Shown here: positions 41,866 through 42,109 of the stretch, piece after piece
Layout: every line of letters begins with the position of its first letter
How positions within the stretch are numbered: position 1 is the first letter of the stretch
DNA from: a virus
Virus record (IMG/VR): IMGVR_UViG_3300035670_000482
Location: 1-42,109 of that record
Strand: one strand, 5' to 3'
DNA length: 42,109 nucleotides
The notes under the pieces: generated by a model
The model's input: only the letters and a program-made list of their open reading frames with translations
Databases searched by the model: none
Told to the model about the DNA's origin: nothing
Translations under genes and position numbers: made by a program

Positions 41866-42011
41866 TGGTTAAACCTCCTTACATTTAATATGAATAAAAC
41901 AAAAGCTGTTAAACAAGATATTACCGCAAGATAAATAAATAAATTAAAGTTAGTCAGCATATACGCACAGCTAAACATAATCCCTACCAACGCCGTTATT
42001 ATTGTTTTCAC
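41814..42011 (-). CDS. Small membrane protein across the circle junction
   Basis: 65 residues from a GTG start at 42011 (position 29 on the circle) after AAGGAGGAAAAA. Two hydrophobic helices (TIITALVGIMFSCAYML, LFIYLAVISCLTAFVLFIL) and a basic tail (NQWRKSLKRAKEVLK) that overlaps the chaperone start by 52 bases. The role is not known; the overlap with the chaperone suggests translational coupling. Confidence 0.6.
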   Translation of the reverse strand: MKTIITALVGIMFSCAYMLTNFNLFIYLAVISCLTAFVLFILNVRRFNQWRKSLKRAKEVLKSVN

Positions 42012-42109
42012 TTTTTCCTCCTTATGTGATTAAAAAAATAAATAAAAAAAATCTGCCTAATCACCAGGCATTATATTTGCTAACTGTATCAATAGCGCTT
42101 CCAACTATA
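41983..42109. repeat. Terminal direct repeat, right copy
   Basis: Second copy of the 127-base end repeat. Joining the two copies gives a 41,982 bp circle in which the tail operon runs continuously from the tail tube gene into the membrane protein, chaperone and tape measure genes. Confidence 0.95.

Overview
The window is a complete, circularly closed genome of a tailed dsDNA virus (Caudoviricetes). The first 127 bases are repeated exactly at the end (1-127 = 41983-42109), so the unique circle is 41,982 bp. Every gene I can support lies on the minus strand. By eye about one third of the bases are G+C. The particle is siphovirus-like: HK97-fold capsid protein, prohead protease, portal, terminase, tail tube, a frameshifted tail chaperone pair and a short tape measure.

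The expression signals look archaeal. At least seven genes have a TTTATAAA-like TATA box centred about 24-27 bp before the ATG with no room for a leader. Genes inside operons have strong Shine-Dalgarno sequences and ATGA/TAATG start-stop overlaps. The host is therefore probably an AT-rich archaeon (a methanogen or a DPANN lineage are guesses). No gene fixes the host taxonomically and no tRNA was found.

Layout in the direction of transcription (falling coordinates). (1) 34.0-28.1 kb: early or accessory block of very small proteins, many with CxxC zinc knuckles, two SWIM-type zinc proteins, an OB-fold-like protein, a Cys-every-third-residue repeat protein, and an AbrB-like putative regulator at 28.1-28.3 kb. 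(2) 28.1-13.0 kb: about 15 kb of surface-glycan genes: four glycosyltransferase genes plus a glycosyltransferase-methyltransferase fusion, two nucleotidylyltransferases, three SDR-fold enzymes, a two-gene TPP enzyme, a cupin, a B12-binding radical SAM enzyme and a methyltransferase, interrupted by homing endonuclease genes. (3) 13.0-10.6 kb: RHH protein, membrane protein and a ParB-DNA methyltransferase fusion. (4) 10.6-1 kb and across the junction to 37.3 kb: packaging, head, connector and tail genes. (5) 37.3-34.1 kb: tail-tip/fibre proteins and a possible lysis pair.

The most interesting signals are these. A CTATATAG palindrome sits exactly 13 bp upstream of the TATA box in four structural-gene promoters, and a fifth copy lies between TATA box and ATG of the AbrB-like gene, which suggests a late-gene switch. 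The virus carries a large glycan-building cassette whose SDR enzymes have altered active-site motifs. A -1 frameshift probably makes the tail chaperone. An unusual ATT start codon probably begins a methyltransferase. A G+C-richer stretch near 33.0-33.4 kb holds one reading frame interrupted by in-frame stops.
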